A DNA stretch of 64,000 nt, taken from the NCBI RefSeq assembly GCF_027595985.1, contig NC_073313.1, positions 115,397,552 through 115,461,551 of the forward strand, read 5' to 3'. This DNA is from Sorex araneus. Its lineage: Eukaryota; Chordata; Mammalia; Eulipotyphla; Soricidae. Below the pieces are notes generated by a model that saw only the letters and a list, made by a program, of their open reading frames with translations, did not search any database and was not told the origin of the DNA. This document shows, in pieces, positions 20,190 through 30,834 of the stretch (within the stretch, counting starts at the first letter, position 1; each line of letters starts with the position of its first letter). Both the position numbers and the translations under genes were made by a program.

Positions 20190-20457
20190 CTGCAATGATT
20201 GAAGGTTACACACTTGGTTGCTGTACTCATACGCTTTTAGTTACAGTGCTCATGTGTACTTTGATTATGAACACTGCACAGTTGACTATGGCACTCCCAC
20301 ATCTGATTGTGTTGCTTCAAAGATCATACACTTTGTTTTATATCACAAATGTCAGGGTCAGCAGAATCATGTTCTGCATACGGGGTGATGCTAGGGATAA
20401 ACTCATGACTGCTTCTCTTCAAGACAGGGAGTTCTACTGGTAAGCCATCCCTGGGCC
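20190..20457 (-). mobile_element. Old SINE-like sequence (tentative)
   Basis: The right end (GGGTCAGCAGAATCATGTTC, GATGCTAGGGATAAACTCAT, GTAAGCCATCCCTGGGCC) resembles an inverted tRNA-derived head. The left end is undefined. Confidence 0.35.
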
Positions 20458-20894
20458 TACTTATTAATCTGTTTTTCATCTAGGGCTTCAGATGGCTAGA
20501 ATGTATAGCTCAAAGTGAAATTTTATCTTACAAAGGGATAATATATTATGGGATAGAAGTTATTATACAACAAAATATGTCATGAAGTATTAATTTGGGG
20601 GGAGGCTGAAGAGATAGGGTTGGGCATAAATAAATGTGATGAATAAACACAAAAAGAAAAAAGTGTACCTCAAGTGAAAGTCAAAGCTGTAATCATAGAA
20701 AAATACACTTTTCAAAAACTTTGCTGTATATCTAAGATTCCCTTATAACTCCTTTTAGAGAAAATGTCTTTGGAATAATTATATAATCAACATATAAAAA
20801 TGTGATTGTTATGTTAAGTCACAATCTGTTAGTTTATATAAAATATGATCTCATTTAATCAGCTACTTACAATTTTGGCTGCAAATTTTTAGTA
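20458..20894. other. AT-rich spacer
   Basis: Only a 25-bp head-like scrap (GAGGCTGAAGAGATAGGGTT at about 20605) is seen. Otherwise nothing. Confidence 0.45.
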
Positions 20895-21073
20895 CTTTTT
20901 GTTTTGTTTGGGGAGAGGGCACTACACCCGCGGTGCTCAGGGCTTATTCCTGGCTCTGTGTTCAGGGATCACTTCTGGCAGGCTCAAGGGACCATATAAG
21001 ATGCTGGGGATCAAATCGAGGTCAGCAGTGTACAAGGCAAATGCCCTACCTGCTGTACTATTGCTTTGGCCCC
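20895..21073 (-). mobile_element. A-tailed tRNA-headed SINE
   Basis: GGTGCTCAGGGCTTATTCCT, GGATCACTTCTGGCAGGCTC, GGGACCATATAAGATGCTGG and AAGGCAAATGCCCTACCTGC. Confidence 0.9.
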
Positions 21074-21170
21074 AAGTTTGGTTGCTTTTAAAAATAAAAT
21101 TGAAGCTTAAAGAAAGAAACCCATGAGCCGGAGTGAGAGATAGTGCCAGGGAGGAAAGGAAGGAGCGACG

Positions 21171-21359
21171 GAGGAAGGAAGGAAGGAAGGAAGGAAGGAA
21201 GGAAGGAAGGAAGGAAGGAAGGAAGGAAGGAAGGAAGGAAGGAAGGAAGGAAGGAAGGAAGGAAGGAAGGAAGGAAGGGAGGGAGGGAGGGAGGGAGGGA
21301 GGGAGGAAGGGAGGGAGAGAGGGAGGGAGGGAAGGAGGGAGGGAGGGAGGGAGGAGGGA
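21171..21359. repeat. (GGAA)n to (GGGA)n tetranucleotide tract
   Basis: About 107 bp of pure GGAA followed by about 80 bp of GGGA with few interruptions. All overlapping open frames are artefacts of the repeat. Confidence 0.98.
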
Positions 21360-21436
21360 AGGAAAAATGACAGTGAAGAAAAAGAAAGGATGAACAATAA
21401 CTGTCTTACCTGTGTTAACTGTATTATCATTCAGTT

Positions 21437-21502
21437 TATTCAAATAAATTGGGGCAGACTCAAATAAATAAATAAATAAATAAATAAATTGGGGCAGACT
21501 CT
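21437..21502. repeat. Direct repeat around an (AAAT)n tract
   Basis: AAATTGGGGCAGACTC occurs twice (about 21446-21461 and 21486-21501), separated by six AAAT units. Confidence 0.9.
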
Positions 21503-21643
21503 ACTTAATTTCAAGCAGTTTCTAAAATAGTTCAAGTTTACTTTACCTTATGGTTGCTAAAATTTTTAATACTATTGTCTCCCTAATTATAATACCGATA
21601 TTAAATAATTGTCCTTTATAATTTACAAAGATAAGAAGTTCTT

Positions 21644-21656
21644 ATACATTTTCCCA
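21644..21656. repeat. Left target-site duplication of the VAV3/RTE composite
   Basis: ATACATTTTCCCA, identical to 23197-23209. Confidence 0.85.
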
Positions 21657-22290
21657 AACTCATGGCTGGTTCTTCCAGAAGGGAGCATAAAATGAGGCCC
21701 CTACAACCATGCCACCAGACTCCACATCAGGTTGTTTTCACTTGGGTCACCCCAGAGTGAGATGGATGAGAACCCTCCCCACTCCAAGTGACACAGCCCA
21801 TGCAGCCGACCTCCACAACTCAACCACCACCACGCTCCAGGCTGCTTTCCACACACTCAGATCAAGCCTCACACATGAGTGAAGTCCCACGGAACCCAGG
21901 TAATGTGGAACTTTGTGACCTTGGACTCTGGGTTCAACAGGACCCGGGAGCAGAGATCCTCTGCCTGCTTCCCCCAGTCTCCAGTGACAAGAGGTCATGC
22001 CCAGAAGCCACCACCTGCCAGTGCCAGATAATCTCATCAGCCACCATCCAGAACTCATGGCTGCTTCTCCCAGAAGGGAGCATAAGTGAGGCCCCCATAA
22101 CTGTGCCACTGGACTCCGCATCAGACTGTCTTCACTTGAGGTGCCCAGAGGGGGGCAGATGAGGGCCTTCCCTGCCCCAAGGAACCCAGCCCATGCAGCT
22201 GACCACCACAACCCAACCGCCACCACACTCCAGGCTGCTTTCCACATGCTCAAGCTGAGCTTCATATATGAGTGAACATATTCCTAAACC
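21657..22290 (+). repeat. Tandem ~393-bp GC-rich modules
   Basis: One full and one partial unit. Shared landmarks: CCAGAAGGGAGCATAA, TGAGGCCCC, GCCACTGGACTCCGC-like, CCCATGCAGC, CCAGGCTGCTTTCCAC. A related single module precedes another RTE-tailed element at 39.2 kb. Confidence 0.85.
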
Positions 22291-22376
22291 ATGTGGCCAC
22301 TTTCGCAACTGCATGACGCATCATAAGACACTCCCTATAATTTTCTATAATCACCACACCATATTTGGTTGGAGGC

Positions 22377-22385
22377 AAGATGGCG
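22377..22385 (+). promoter_or_regulatory. YY1-type core AAGATGGCG near the head of the composite
   Basis: AAGATGGCG ten bases into the GGTTGG head module, a YY1-like position as in human L1 5' ends. Copy 1 has the mutated AAGATGGTA. Role inferred. Confidence 0.4.
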
Positions 22386-22617
22386 CCGATGCTGCCCAAA
22401 CCCCTCCTGCTCCCTCGAACCCAGCTCACCATCTCACCTTAGATAATACATGGCTCAGCACACCAGGTATGGAACTCTACGCGTGATTCCTGATGGACAT
22501 TGCTGGCTGTTTTGCAAGATTTGGACAGAATGGTGTCAGTGAGGCATGGAGAAAACATGGCAGTGGCTGCAGCATTGCCACCTGCCATGGCTGGGCTGAG
22601 TTGCAGTGCCATCGGAC

Positions 22618-22820
22618 ATAGAGCCATGGAAGCAGTGGCACAGTGGCTCATCCACTGTGGGGTGCTGTCAGCCAACCACCGGGTCACCTGGGACACGTCA
22701 CAGGTGTTTCACCTGGCACAGACCCTCCGCAATAGGGTCCTGCTCTGCCAGCTGCTCAACAACCTCCGGGCACACTCTATCAACCTGAAGGAGATCAACC
22801 TGAGGCCGCAGATGTCCATG
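22618..22820 (+). pseudogene. VAV3: Captured first coding exon of VAV3, copy 2
   Basis: Aligned to the 68-codon VAV3 exon it is one base short. The deletion after CAGTG shifts frame near codon 7, so [37 protein letters not shown] and [13 protein letters not shown] read in a different frame from the IEPWKQ start. The start codon is ATA, as in copy 1. Shared non-VAV3 features of both copies (ATA start, GVLSAN and R before VLLCQLL) mean they descend from one captured master. The last codon is ATG instead of CAG. Confidence 0.85.
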
Positions 22821-23196
22821 GTGCTGCCCAGAGACGCAGACTGGTGCATGTTTGTCAGCGTGAAGATTGTTACAACATGCCAGTTGACCAAAAGCTTACA
22901 TTTGGTAGACTGGGAACACCTGTAAAGGTGATTAGAGGCCGCCTCAAAGCCTCCGTTCCTCTTGGAGAGCCTGGCAAGCAACCGAGAGTATCCCGCCTGC
23001 ACGGCAGAGCTTGGCAAGCTATTTATGGTGTATTCAATATACCAAAAACAGTAAGAACTATGGTCCTCATTCCCCTGATCCTGAAAGAGCCCCCAATATG
23101 CCATTGGGCTACACAGGCACGTGACAGGGACAAATGAAGATGTTACTGGCTCCCATTGAACAAATCAATGAACAACTGGATGACAGTGATACAGTG

Positions 23197-23209
23197 ATAC
23201 ATTTTCCCA
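23197..23209. repeat. Right target-site duplication of the VAV3/RTE composite
   Basis: ATACATTTTCCCA, identical to 21644-21656 and directly following the GTGATACAGTG tail. Confidence 0.85.
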
Positions 23210-23539
23210 GAACATGAATTCATTAAAACTAAGAATTAATCAATTTCCTCATGATCTATGGATCAATCCTTATAGTGCTTGACATATAGTCTAAATTAAG
23301 GAAGTAGTTATCTAAAAAGAAATAATTGTGTGAATAAGTAGTGATATCCTTTTAGATGCTAATTTCTACCATTTTATAAGAGCTTAGAGTGTTAACAACA
23401 TATGGTAGTCTTCTATCAAATGTATTGTTATCACACTGGCCTAATGACCATTTTCCAAAACTAAATAAAACATTTTAATATGGTTTACAATTTAGATTAT
23501 TTAATTTGGCTATTCTCATTACCCTCTGAGATCATTTGT
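23210..23539. other. AT-rich spacer
   Basis: Nothing recognised; possibly the decayed left part of the MIR that follows. Confidence 0.4.
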
Positions 23540-23690
23540 TTTGTTATTCTACATGAAAGATAATAAAACTGAAATATGATATGATCCCATAAACCTCACT
23601 GTTTATAAGTGGTAGTATTGGGATTTGAACCAATATATCCTGACCCCTAGTACAATGCTCTGTTAATTCTATCAAACTATCTTCAATCTA
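23540..23690 (+). mobile_element. MIR-like ancient SINE
   Basis: ATAATAAAACTGAAATATGA, AAGTGGTAGTATTGGGATTT, GAACCAATATATCCTGACC and CAATGCTCTGTTAATTCTAT follow the MIR core and 3' order (AAGTGG...GGGATTTGAACC). Confidence 0.7.
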
Positions 23691-24504
23691 TAATTCATTT
23701 TCTTCTTATTCCTAATATATAACTTTCTATTTTAGGCTATCCCACGGTAAAACTCTCCACTGGATTTTAATCAAATTCGGTTCTTTGCATTTAAAGAGAT
23801 TTCATCTGCTACTCTACACAAAATAAGCAATTACTTTCCAAGTAAACTGACTGTCCTCTCTTTGCAAGAGAAATTTGTGTTTGACTTTGAATCTAAAATA
23901 TACCCACCAGTAAAGAGAGGAACAAACTAACCTTAACATTAGAGTAATCTCTTAATTTGAAATCCTCCTTTTCCTTTTCATGTTTGTTCTTGGAAGACAC
24001 TGAATGGGAGGTCACAATGTATGTTATTTATATTCACATAGAAAATTTTCCCTGGTTGTGGATTGAAACATGGATAAAGAAATAGGAAGATACTTTGTTG
24101 AGTATCTCCTAAAATAAAAACCTTCTGGTTTGCTGAGAACTGGGGCATTTTAAGTACGCATGGAATATTTGGTACTAAAAGTCACAGCCACTATTTACAT
24201 ACAAACCTAGGAAAGTGAAAAAGTAATCTCATCTTCTAAATCAGATTGCAAATTCTTCAGAGGCCACTAATGATGCAATTCTGGCCTACTTTATCACTCA
24301 ACACAAATTGTTTGATCAATATTTTGAAAATTTATTAAAACTTCAAAACTTTTGGAAGACCAAGACTGTCCACCAATTGTCAAAATAAAATTCTTACAGT
24401 ATAATTACCTGGACATGTAGCTCAGAACAAAAAGAAAGTCATAGATGTTAACATTCCATCTTTTTGTGGCTCTTGGATTCAATAAATATCACAAAGATAC
24501 ATCT
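23691..24504. other. AT-rich intergenic sequence
   Basis: No supported gene, RNA or repeat; no open frame with coding character. Confidence 0.5.
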
Positions 24505-24770
24505 GATATTGAGCACACATATACTGAATATTTATATATACCAGGGTTTTGGTTACCAAATAAGGAAGTGTCTCTGTCCTCAAGTACCTTACAGGGTTGC
24601 ATACATAAACAGTGTAAGATGTATAGGAAAACTATTCCAATGCACTATAATATGCAGAGGAAGAAACAGTGACAGCTCGGCAAATGATGTTTCTTCCCAA
24701 GGTTTGAGGAAAACTCAGAGAAAACTAAAATTTATTGGATCGTGGCAGATGAAGTGAGACTTATCCACGC
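24505..24770 (+). mobile_element. Ancient mammalian interspersed repeat fossil (L2/MIR age, family uncertain)
   Basis: GATATTGAGCACACATATAC, ACCAGGGTTTTGGTTACC, GTGTCTCTGTCCTCAAGTAC, CTTACAGGG and ACTATAATATGCAGAGG fit the widespread TATTGAGCAC...CTGTCCTCAAGGAGCTTACAG repeat. Family not settled. Confidence 0.45.
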
Positions 24771-25759
24771 ATAATGGAGCAGATATATCATATCAGAGAA
24801 AAACGAGCAAGTACAATAAGGGAGCATGGGAGCATGCCATTAATAGAGTATGCCTGTGCAGAAAATTAAGTATTCAGGTATTTATGGAGCAGAAAAATGC
24901 TTAAGAGAAAAGTCTTTTAAAAAAAGGAAAAGTTAGAGGTACTTTGGGATCACATGACAAAGTGTCTGTTGATTGTATTCTTTCCTGAGTTTGCTTATAG
25001 TCATTGAAAGCTTTTAAGTAAGATTTGCTCAGATTTGTCTCTAAGAAAGGTTAGAATAGACACCTGAATCCAATATGATGTCAGTTATACTTAACCGTCT
25101 GACAAGAGAGAGAGAGACAGAAAGGCCAGGATTGGTGATAAAGGCCAAGGCAAGACAAGTCAAAAGAGTACAACAGAACTGAGTTAATAAGAGAACATAA
25201 TGTTTCAGAATTTTCACATTATGGTATATACTGTTTTCATTTCACACAGATTTGAAAAGCATTTAATTTCCAATCCCAGTTTATTCTTTTCTGTTTTCGG
25301 CTCAATTTTTCAGATGTGCACATCAGTAAAATCCTAGCCTCTGCTCCTCTATTCCCAAGCATTTGGTCTTGTGCTCTTTGGCCATAATAGCATCACACTA
25401 ACTCAATTTCCATCTATCTGCCTACCTCAGCAGGCAGTAACCAAACAAATCAAAAACCCATTTGCTTAGTCAGGATTGCAATGTGATGAGTGTAATACAG
25501 AAATCCTGTTTTACTTTGTTGATTCCACTGGATTCTTCACATTGTCTCCATTTAAAAAAATCTTTACATTTGAAGATTCTTCTAATTTCTTTCATTCAGG
25601 TCTCATTCCTCAGAGGTAGACTCTGTAGAGTGCTTACTAGTAACTAGCAGATAGAAACAAAATGTAGCTGGAGTCGCCAAATACACTGATTCCCTGATGA
25701 TTTTCTGGGACTAAATACCACTTTGAGACCCAAATAATGGGAGTACGAAGAGCTGTGAA
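24771..25759. other. AT-rich intergenic sequence
   Basis: A short GAGAGAGAG run near 25107. Nothing else recognised. Confidence 0.5.
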
Positions 25760-25905
25760 CTTCCCAGGTCTCCTTGGTACTACCTTTGCTGCACAACCAC
25801 TTTCAATTTTCCAGGTTCAAATGGCTCTCCAGGAGTCATCAGTGAATGCAGAGCCAGGAGGAAGCCCTGAGCACCACCAGGTGTGGTATAAAAACCAGAA
25901 GCAAA
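25760..25905 (+). mobile_element. A-tailed SINE with diverged head
   Basis: Only the body is clear: CCAGGAGTCATCAGTGAATG, CAGAGCCAGGAGGAAGCCCT and GAGCACCACCAGGTGTGG, then A-rich sequence. Confidence 0.65.
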
Positions 25906-26914
25906 GAAAAAGGGGAGGGGAGCTTTGTTACTTAACAGGAGTTGACAGCCTATTTCCTGCTTTCAACCCTGCCTACACAAACCAACAAGTTTACATGACA
26001 TAAAAAATGACTTTCTTTGGCATATATCAGATAAAACTGATTTTCTTAGGCTGGATTCATGGGAGCTTATTTTTTTTTACAAGTTGAAAATTCTTAATTT
26101 TGCTCTTTGTGTGTGTATGTGTGTGTGTGTGTCGTGTGTCTGGAAGCACAACAGATGTTTATTGGTCTAGTCTTGGTTCCCATGCATATCATACCCCATC
26201 GCATTTTCACCCCCTTACCACACACATACACATACACACATGCGCACACACAAACACACATGCATAAATGCACATGCGCCTCCTCTGGTTGGCCACTGCA
26301 GGTATATGTGAGTATATAAATGGGTTTAACTTTGCCCATTACAAACCTTGGCCAACCCAGACAACTTCAATTTCAACTATTCCTATGCTGTATGTTCCAC
26401 ACAATATGTACTATGCCCAATGGCATCCCATCCTCTTATATACCTATCATTGTACAAGCCATTATAAAAACTTTATTTGCATGTAATATTCGAAACAACT
26501 CTGTAAAGGAGATATCATAATACTAATTTGCCAGTATAACAAATTACTGTTATTATCCTTGTTGTTGTAATTATTGTTATCCCTATTTAGTAAGAAGCTA
26601 ATGAGTTCTTCCTATATGGTATGCTATTACGTGCATACCACTCATCCTATTTCTTTTCTCCTTTCTACCTTTTCTGAATTTAACTGAGTATTTCTACTAT
26701 CTTACTTATCCCTACTTATTATGTATTTCTCATACCTCTTCTAATGTTTTCAGTTGTAAAGGTAAGAACTACTGTATACATTTTAAAGTGAGTTCTGTTT
26801 TTCTCTATAGATACCATCTTGTCAAGAGTTTTAATTGTTAATTTTGTCAGCAAACTTAGCTCTCTGGAAGGTTTAAAGAATTTTTTGTATTACTTTGCAG
26901 CTTTTCCAGAATTT
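25906..26914. other. Intergenic sequence with TG/CA microsatellites and a possible MIR
   Basis: (TG)n at 26108-26138 and CA-rich repeats at 26219-26262 face each other 80 bp apart. AAACAACTCTGTAAAGGAGA at about 26492 resembles a MIR middle segment. No gene. Confidence 0.5.
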
Positions 26915-27186
26915 TTTGTTTTATTTTCTGAGGGATGGGTCATACCCAGCTGTTTTCAGGGCTTTTGATATAATTACCAAACCTCACCATGCCAAAGTGC
27001 CCTAAGACCCTCCACTAAGGACCTTATGTTACTTCCATTCCACCTCATCGTTTCACACCATCCTTTAAACTCTGTGTGTATGTGAGAGAGAGAGTGAAAG
27101 ACAGAGACAGTGAGAGAGAAAGACCCAGCATCTGGTTGACTGTATACAAGGCAAATGCCCTAAACACTGTACTATCTCTTCAAGCC
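26915..27186 (-). mobile_element. tRNA-headed SINE with an internal insertion
   Basis: GGGTCATACCCAGCTGTTTT and CAGGGCTTTTGATA at one end and AAGGCAAATGCCCTAAACAC, TGTACTATCTCTTCAAGCCC at the other, about 100 bp farther apart than usual; the middle contains a GAGAGA-rich stretch (27083-27125). Confidence 0.65.
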
Positions 27187-27289
27187 CCTTTTCTCACAAA
27201 CTTGCCTGGTATTCCCAATTTTATAATCCAGTGTTAAGAGGTTGTTGTTATTATTCTATATTGTATGTTCCGCTGCTATGTTTTCAATT

Positions 27290-27535
27290 CTATATATAAT
27301 AGATTATTTGTTGCCCACTGACTTATTTTGCTTAATATGATGTCCAGCAGCTCCATTCAAGTCACAGAGAAAGGCATGATTTCATCTTTGTCAGGGTTGC
27401 ATAATATTCCATTGTGTATACATACAATTGCTTTATTCATCCATCCATCCATCCTTCCATCCATCCATCTATCCATCCATTCATCCTTGGACATTTGGGT
27501 TGTTTTCATATCTAGGCTATTTACAAAACTTCCTG
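27290..27535 (-). mobile_element. L1 ORF2/3'UTR boundary fragment with a (ATCC)n expansion
   Basis: Plus strand TATTTTGCTTAATATGATGT, CCAGCAGCTCCATTCAAGT, ATAATATTCCATTGTGTATA, TTGGACATTTGGGTTGTTTT are the inverted L1 3' order. (ATCC)n fills 27437-27485, where L1 normally has a single TATCCATTCATCC. Confidence 0.75.
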
Positions 27536-27639
27536 TCTTTTAAAATTACATATACTCTAAGAAGAATATTTTGTTTCTCAATGAAACATTCCATGACTTT
27601 CTCCTTTATTAATGACAGTAAATATTCCACTTAAAATAT

Positions 27640-28689
27640 AACAAATAATATTTTGCTAGTGCAAGGAGTTTATAATATAAAACTGTCTTCCTCGCACTCT
27701 GAACACCCACTTTCCCTAGAAAAGCTGATATAGTAAAATTAGTGTCTTATATATCCTTGCATGTGAAAACTGCACCTGCTTTTTATTTTACATAAATAAA
27801 AGCAAAGAATTCACACCTTTTTGTATTCTGCATGTGTAGTGAGCCATACTTCTCTAAAAAACTTTATTTTTTTTGTTGGTGATATGTTGCAGTTTATACC
27901 ACTCTAGTCTCCCTCTGCCTTTTTTCAGATTCACCACTGCCCATATTTGTTCTCCTCCAAAAAACTTTCTATAGGTCTGTATAGATCTGCCACATTCTCT
28001 TTGAACATCTCACAGAATTTATTTAAACACCTACCTGAATTAAAGGCACAAAAATATTTGTATTCTTTTGTTGAGATACACAGAGAAGCAGTGAATATTC
28101 TTGGGTAAAGATGCACGCATGCTGCATGCTTGTGTGTGTGTGTGTGTGTGTTATTGACTATGTAGCATGTGACACCTACAGGGAGCATGGAAGACTCCTG
28201 AGAGGAAAGGCACCTGGATCCCTGGGAGGAGAGGCACCAACAAAGACTGCAATAAGAACTCAAGAACAGATCACCAGAAGTTCAACATTCTTCCACAGGA
28301 AAATTCCCATTAATTCCTACTTGTGTAAAGATTTTGGGACAAAAGTGGTTATATAAATTATCCATACTTAACCTTCCCCAAAAATCTACTCTGGGCTTTC
28401 CACTCTGCAGAAGTCCATGTTCACTTTGCGCATGTTTTTCTTTCTTTCTCTTTCTGTATTTCCTGAGTAAATTTGTTTTACTTCACTATTTGCTCCAGAA
28501 AATTTTTCTCTGTGAAGGAAGTCGTGGGACCTGGAAAGTCAGGGAACATTTTCTATGCCAGGCAGAGCAAGTGAAACCCCGGTTCCTTTTGAAGACCACT
28601 CATGGCTCTTGTGAGCTGTACCATGCACAGTAGGGTCTGTATTATGTCCTAGATTTCCTCAAGTATTTTCCCAAGTGACTGAGGTTGGT
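27640..28689. other. Intergenic sequence
   Basis: (TG)n at 28131-28152. No gene or RNA supported; several 80-110-codon frames show no domain. Confidence 0.5.
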
Positions 28690-28877
28690 AGAGACAAGAA
28701 TCGATTCCCTTCTGGAGATAGTCATCTCTCTCCTCCCTACTTTGCATAAACCATCAGGGAAACCCTGTCCCCTTACTGATGGAGATTATATCTCACGCCA
28801 AGGAATTTTCAAGCATCGAGCCCGGGTTGTTGGACAGGTAAGGCATACACCTATCATTGAGCCACAGTTCCAGCCTT
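28690..28877 (-). mobile_element. tRNA-derived SINE, diverged
   Basis: The right end, GAGCCCGGGTTGTTGGACAG, GTAAGGCATACACC and GAGCCACAGTTCCAGCC, is an inverted tRNA-like head; the left part is unclear. Confidence 0.5.
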
Positions 28878-29122
28878 ACTTTTGCATATTAAGAAATATA
28901 TTCTATCTATGTATTAAATTCACATATTTACTTGGAATTACTCTTAGCCTTGATTCTATTTCATTGATCTGACTATTCATGTGCTGATATCAAATAGTTT
29001 TGTTTGCATACTAATTTTTACGTAGTACCTAGAACATATTAATATCTGCTTAAGTGAGGCGCTCCATGTTACTTTAATTTTCAAGTGTTTTCTTCACCCA
29101 TTTTGTCTTTACCTTAATATTG

Positions 29123-29277
29123 ATGGAGAGTTGTTTGGCCCACAAAGTTCTGCTCAGGGCTTACTTATAGGTGTTCAGATTTCACTTCTATCAATTTTGG
29201 ACAACCATATGCTTTACCAGGATCCAAATGGGATCAGCTACATGCAAGGCAACCCTGTGTTATCTCTCTGCTCCCTG
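29123..29277 (-). mobile_element. A-tailed tRNA-headed SINE
   Basis: TGGCCCACAAAGTTCTGCTC, AGGGCTTACTTATAGGTGTT, CAACCATATGCTTTACCAGG and CATGCAAGGCAACCC. Confidence 0.75.
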
Positions 29278-29339
29278 AGCTTATATTTTTAAAAGTTTTG
29301 CTTACTTTCTTGATGCTAGAGTTGTAAATGTGTTTATCT

Positions 29340-29800
29340 TCTCTTCACTCAACTGGGTTGGTGGGAATCCTTTCATAGTGTTCCAAGGACAATCACTTGA
29401 CATATAAAATTGACAGCAGTTTATTAGTTACATAGATTCTCAACCTAGGGAAGGACTTTACCATACATATGCCCCACAGATATTGCATTCAGAAATAGCG
29501 AACCCTCAAGGTTTGCTTTGTCATAACAAGAGGAAGGGGTGTGCCCTGTCCTCTGTGGGAGAATATAACTGGATTCAATAAATAATTACATGGGTGGAAG
29601 GGAAATGAAACATGGAAGGACTACTGCTGGTTCCTGTAATAAGGTAAGTTGTTGGACTAAGGGGCCTGTCTGTGTGAAAACACAATGGGCAAAGGAAATT
29701 TCAGTTAGCCTACTTGAGGCCCTTCTTACTAGCTTCTCCAAGATATCAAAGCACACAGAATAATATGTCTTAATTTCAAATCTTATATCTCGATACCTTG
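29340..29800 (-). mobile_element. LTR-like sequence (tentative)
   Basis: GACAGCAGTTTATTAGTTAC gives AATAAACTGCTGTC on the minus strand, as in MaLR-type LTR ends. AAGGTTTGCTTTGTCATAAC and later parts loosely parallel 33563-34080. Low confidence. Confidence 0.3.
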
Positions 29801-29849
29801 AGAAAGGCTTAGACTTTTAGCAGGGCAGAGGATAATTCTTAACCAATAT

Positions 29850-30066
29850 TCAGGAGACTATGGGCCACTCCAAGTGATACCCAGCCAACTGTACTGGTGG
29901 CAGAGGACTAGGACCTGAAAACATAGAACTTCTCAGGCTTTGAAGTGCCAGGGACCACTGGTGGCTACAAGAGTGGTGTTCAAGAACCATGTTTGCCAGG
30001 TTTTTATCTTGGGTCCCTGTGCATATAAGGCATGTGAGCAGAACTGCTGAGCTATCTCCCCAGTGC
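29850..30066 (-). mobile_element. Diverged tRNA-headed SINE
   Basis: GGGCCACTCCAAGTGATACC, GGTGTTCAAGAACCATGTTT and GAGCTATCTCCCCAGTGC; head end better preserved than the body. Confidence 0.55.
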
Positions 30067-30739
30067 TGACTCAAATTTTTAAGGAAAAATAACTAGCCAT
30101 ATGAAGTTGAAGCTTTAGTCTCTGTTTCTCTATCCATTGTGTGGACCGTCTGGTTAGTTACAGGGAAAGTTGTAGGAGATTGGGTTTCTACCTTATAGTC
30201 ATCTCCTGCTTCCTCTATTTATTTTCCCTAGCCCACACCAAATAAATTCATTTTGCTGGTTACACTATTGGGGACCATAAAACAACATGATTAATTCTTT
30301 TTTTTTCCATCCTGGTAAGCAGCACTTAGTATACTGAAGTATATTTACTATGGATTTTAGGATAAATGGAAAATATCTGAATTAACTCTACTGTGTTTTG
30401 AGAGGGGTCGGTATCAATGTCCCTACTCCTTTTCTTCATTAGTGACTGGGCTACAGGCTGCATGTACTTGTACTGCAATAACCTTGGAAGTCTGGATATT
30501 ATGAAAAGGCATAGTAGACAACAAAGATTTCTACCTTACTTGAAAGGAGAGACTTTGGGTCAATGGGGTACCATGTTTAATTCTCCATGTGGTGGCGGTT
30601 TCCTTCCCTCAAATATCAAGCAGGATCCTCACTGGGTCAAACTACTCTTTCTTCTGCAGCTTATTGACAAAGAATGTGGAGACAGGATGCTGCTAGAGAA
30701 AGTATTTGACAGAAGAAACTGGACAAAAGCAGTTTGTAT
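30067..30739. other. Unassigned sequence with a 110-codon open stretch
   Basis: CACACCAAATAAATTCATTT (about 30235) could be an LTR polyadenylation region. The plus frame from 30417 is open for about 110 codons before entering L1 sequence. It has no domain I can name and no upstream signals, so no gene is called. Confidence 0.4.
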
Positions 30740-30803
30740 CAAGATAGCCCTGTTGTATGCCCAAAAAGTGTGGGTGGGTGGGAGGAAGAAAGAGAGAGAG
30801 AAG

Positions 30804-30834
<31 letters not shown>

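Larger units (their letters stand above)
21657..23196 (+). mobile_element. Non-autonomous RTE composite with tandem modules and a VAV3 exon (copy 2)
   Basis: A 1540-bp insertion bounded by an exact 13-bp duplication. Order: GC-rich module 1 (21657-22050), partial module 2 (22051 to about 22290; period ~393 bp, for example CCAGGCTGCTTTCCACA at 21837 and 22230), an AT-rich linker to 22366, the GGTTGGAGGCAAGATGGCGC head, the VAV3 exon (22618-22820), RTE 5'UTR with the SINE-body block (CTGGCAAGC, GAGAGTATCCCGCC, CCAAAAACAGTA) and the RTE 3' end with GGATGACAGTGATACAGTG. No RTE coding region is present. It resembles copy 1 from the GGTTGG head onward. Confidence 0.88.

Noticed and set aside
20937..21443. 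Leu/Pro/Ser- and Gly/Arg/Lys-rich frames over the GGAA/GGGA tract
   Set aside because: Pure tetranucleotide repeat on both strands; frames open in several registers at once.
21747..22265. 172-codon Trp/Ala-rich minus frame in the tandem modules
   Set aside because: Both modules give similar peptides only because they are tandem copies; no known domain and no expression signals.
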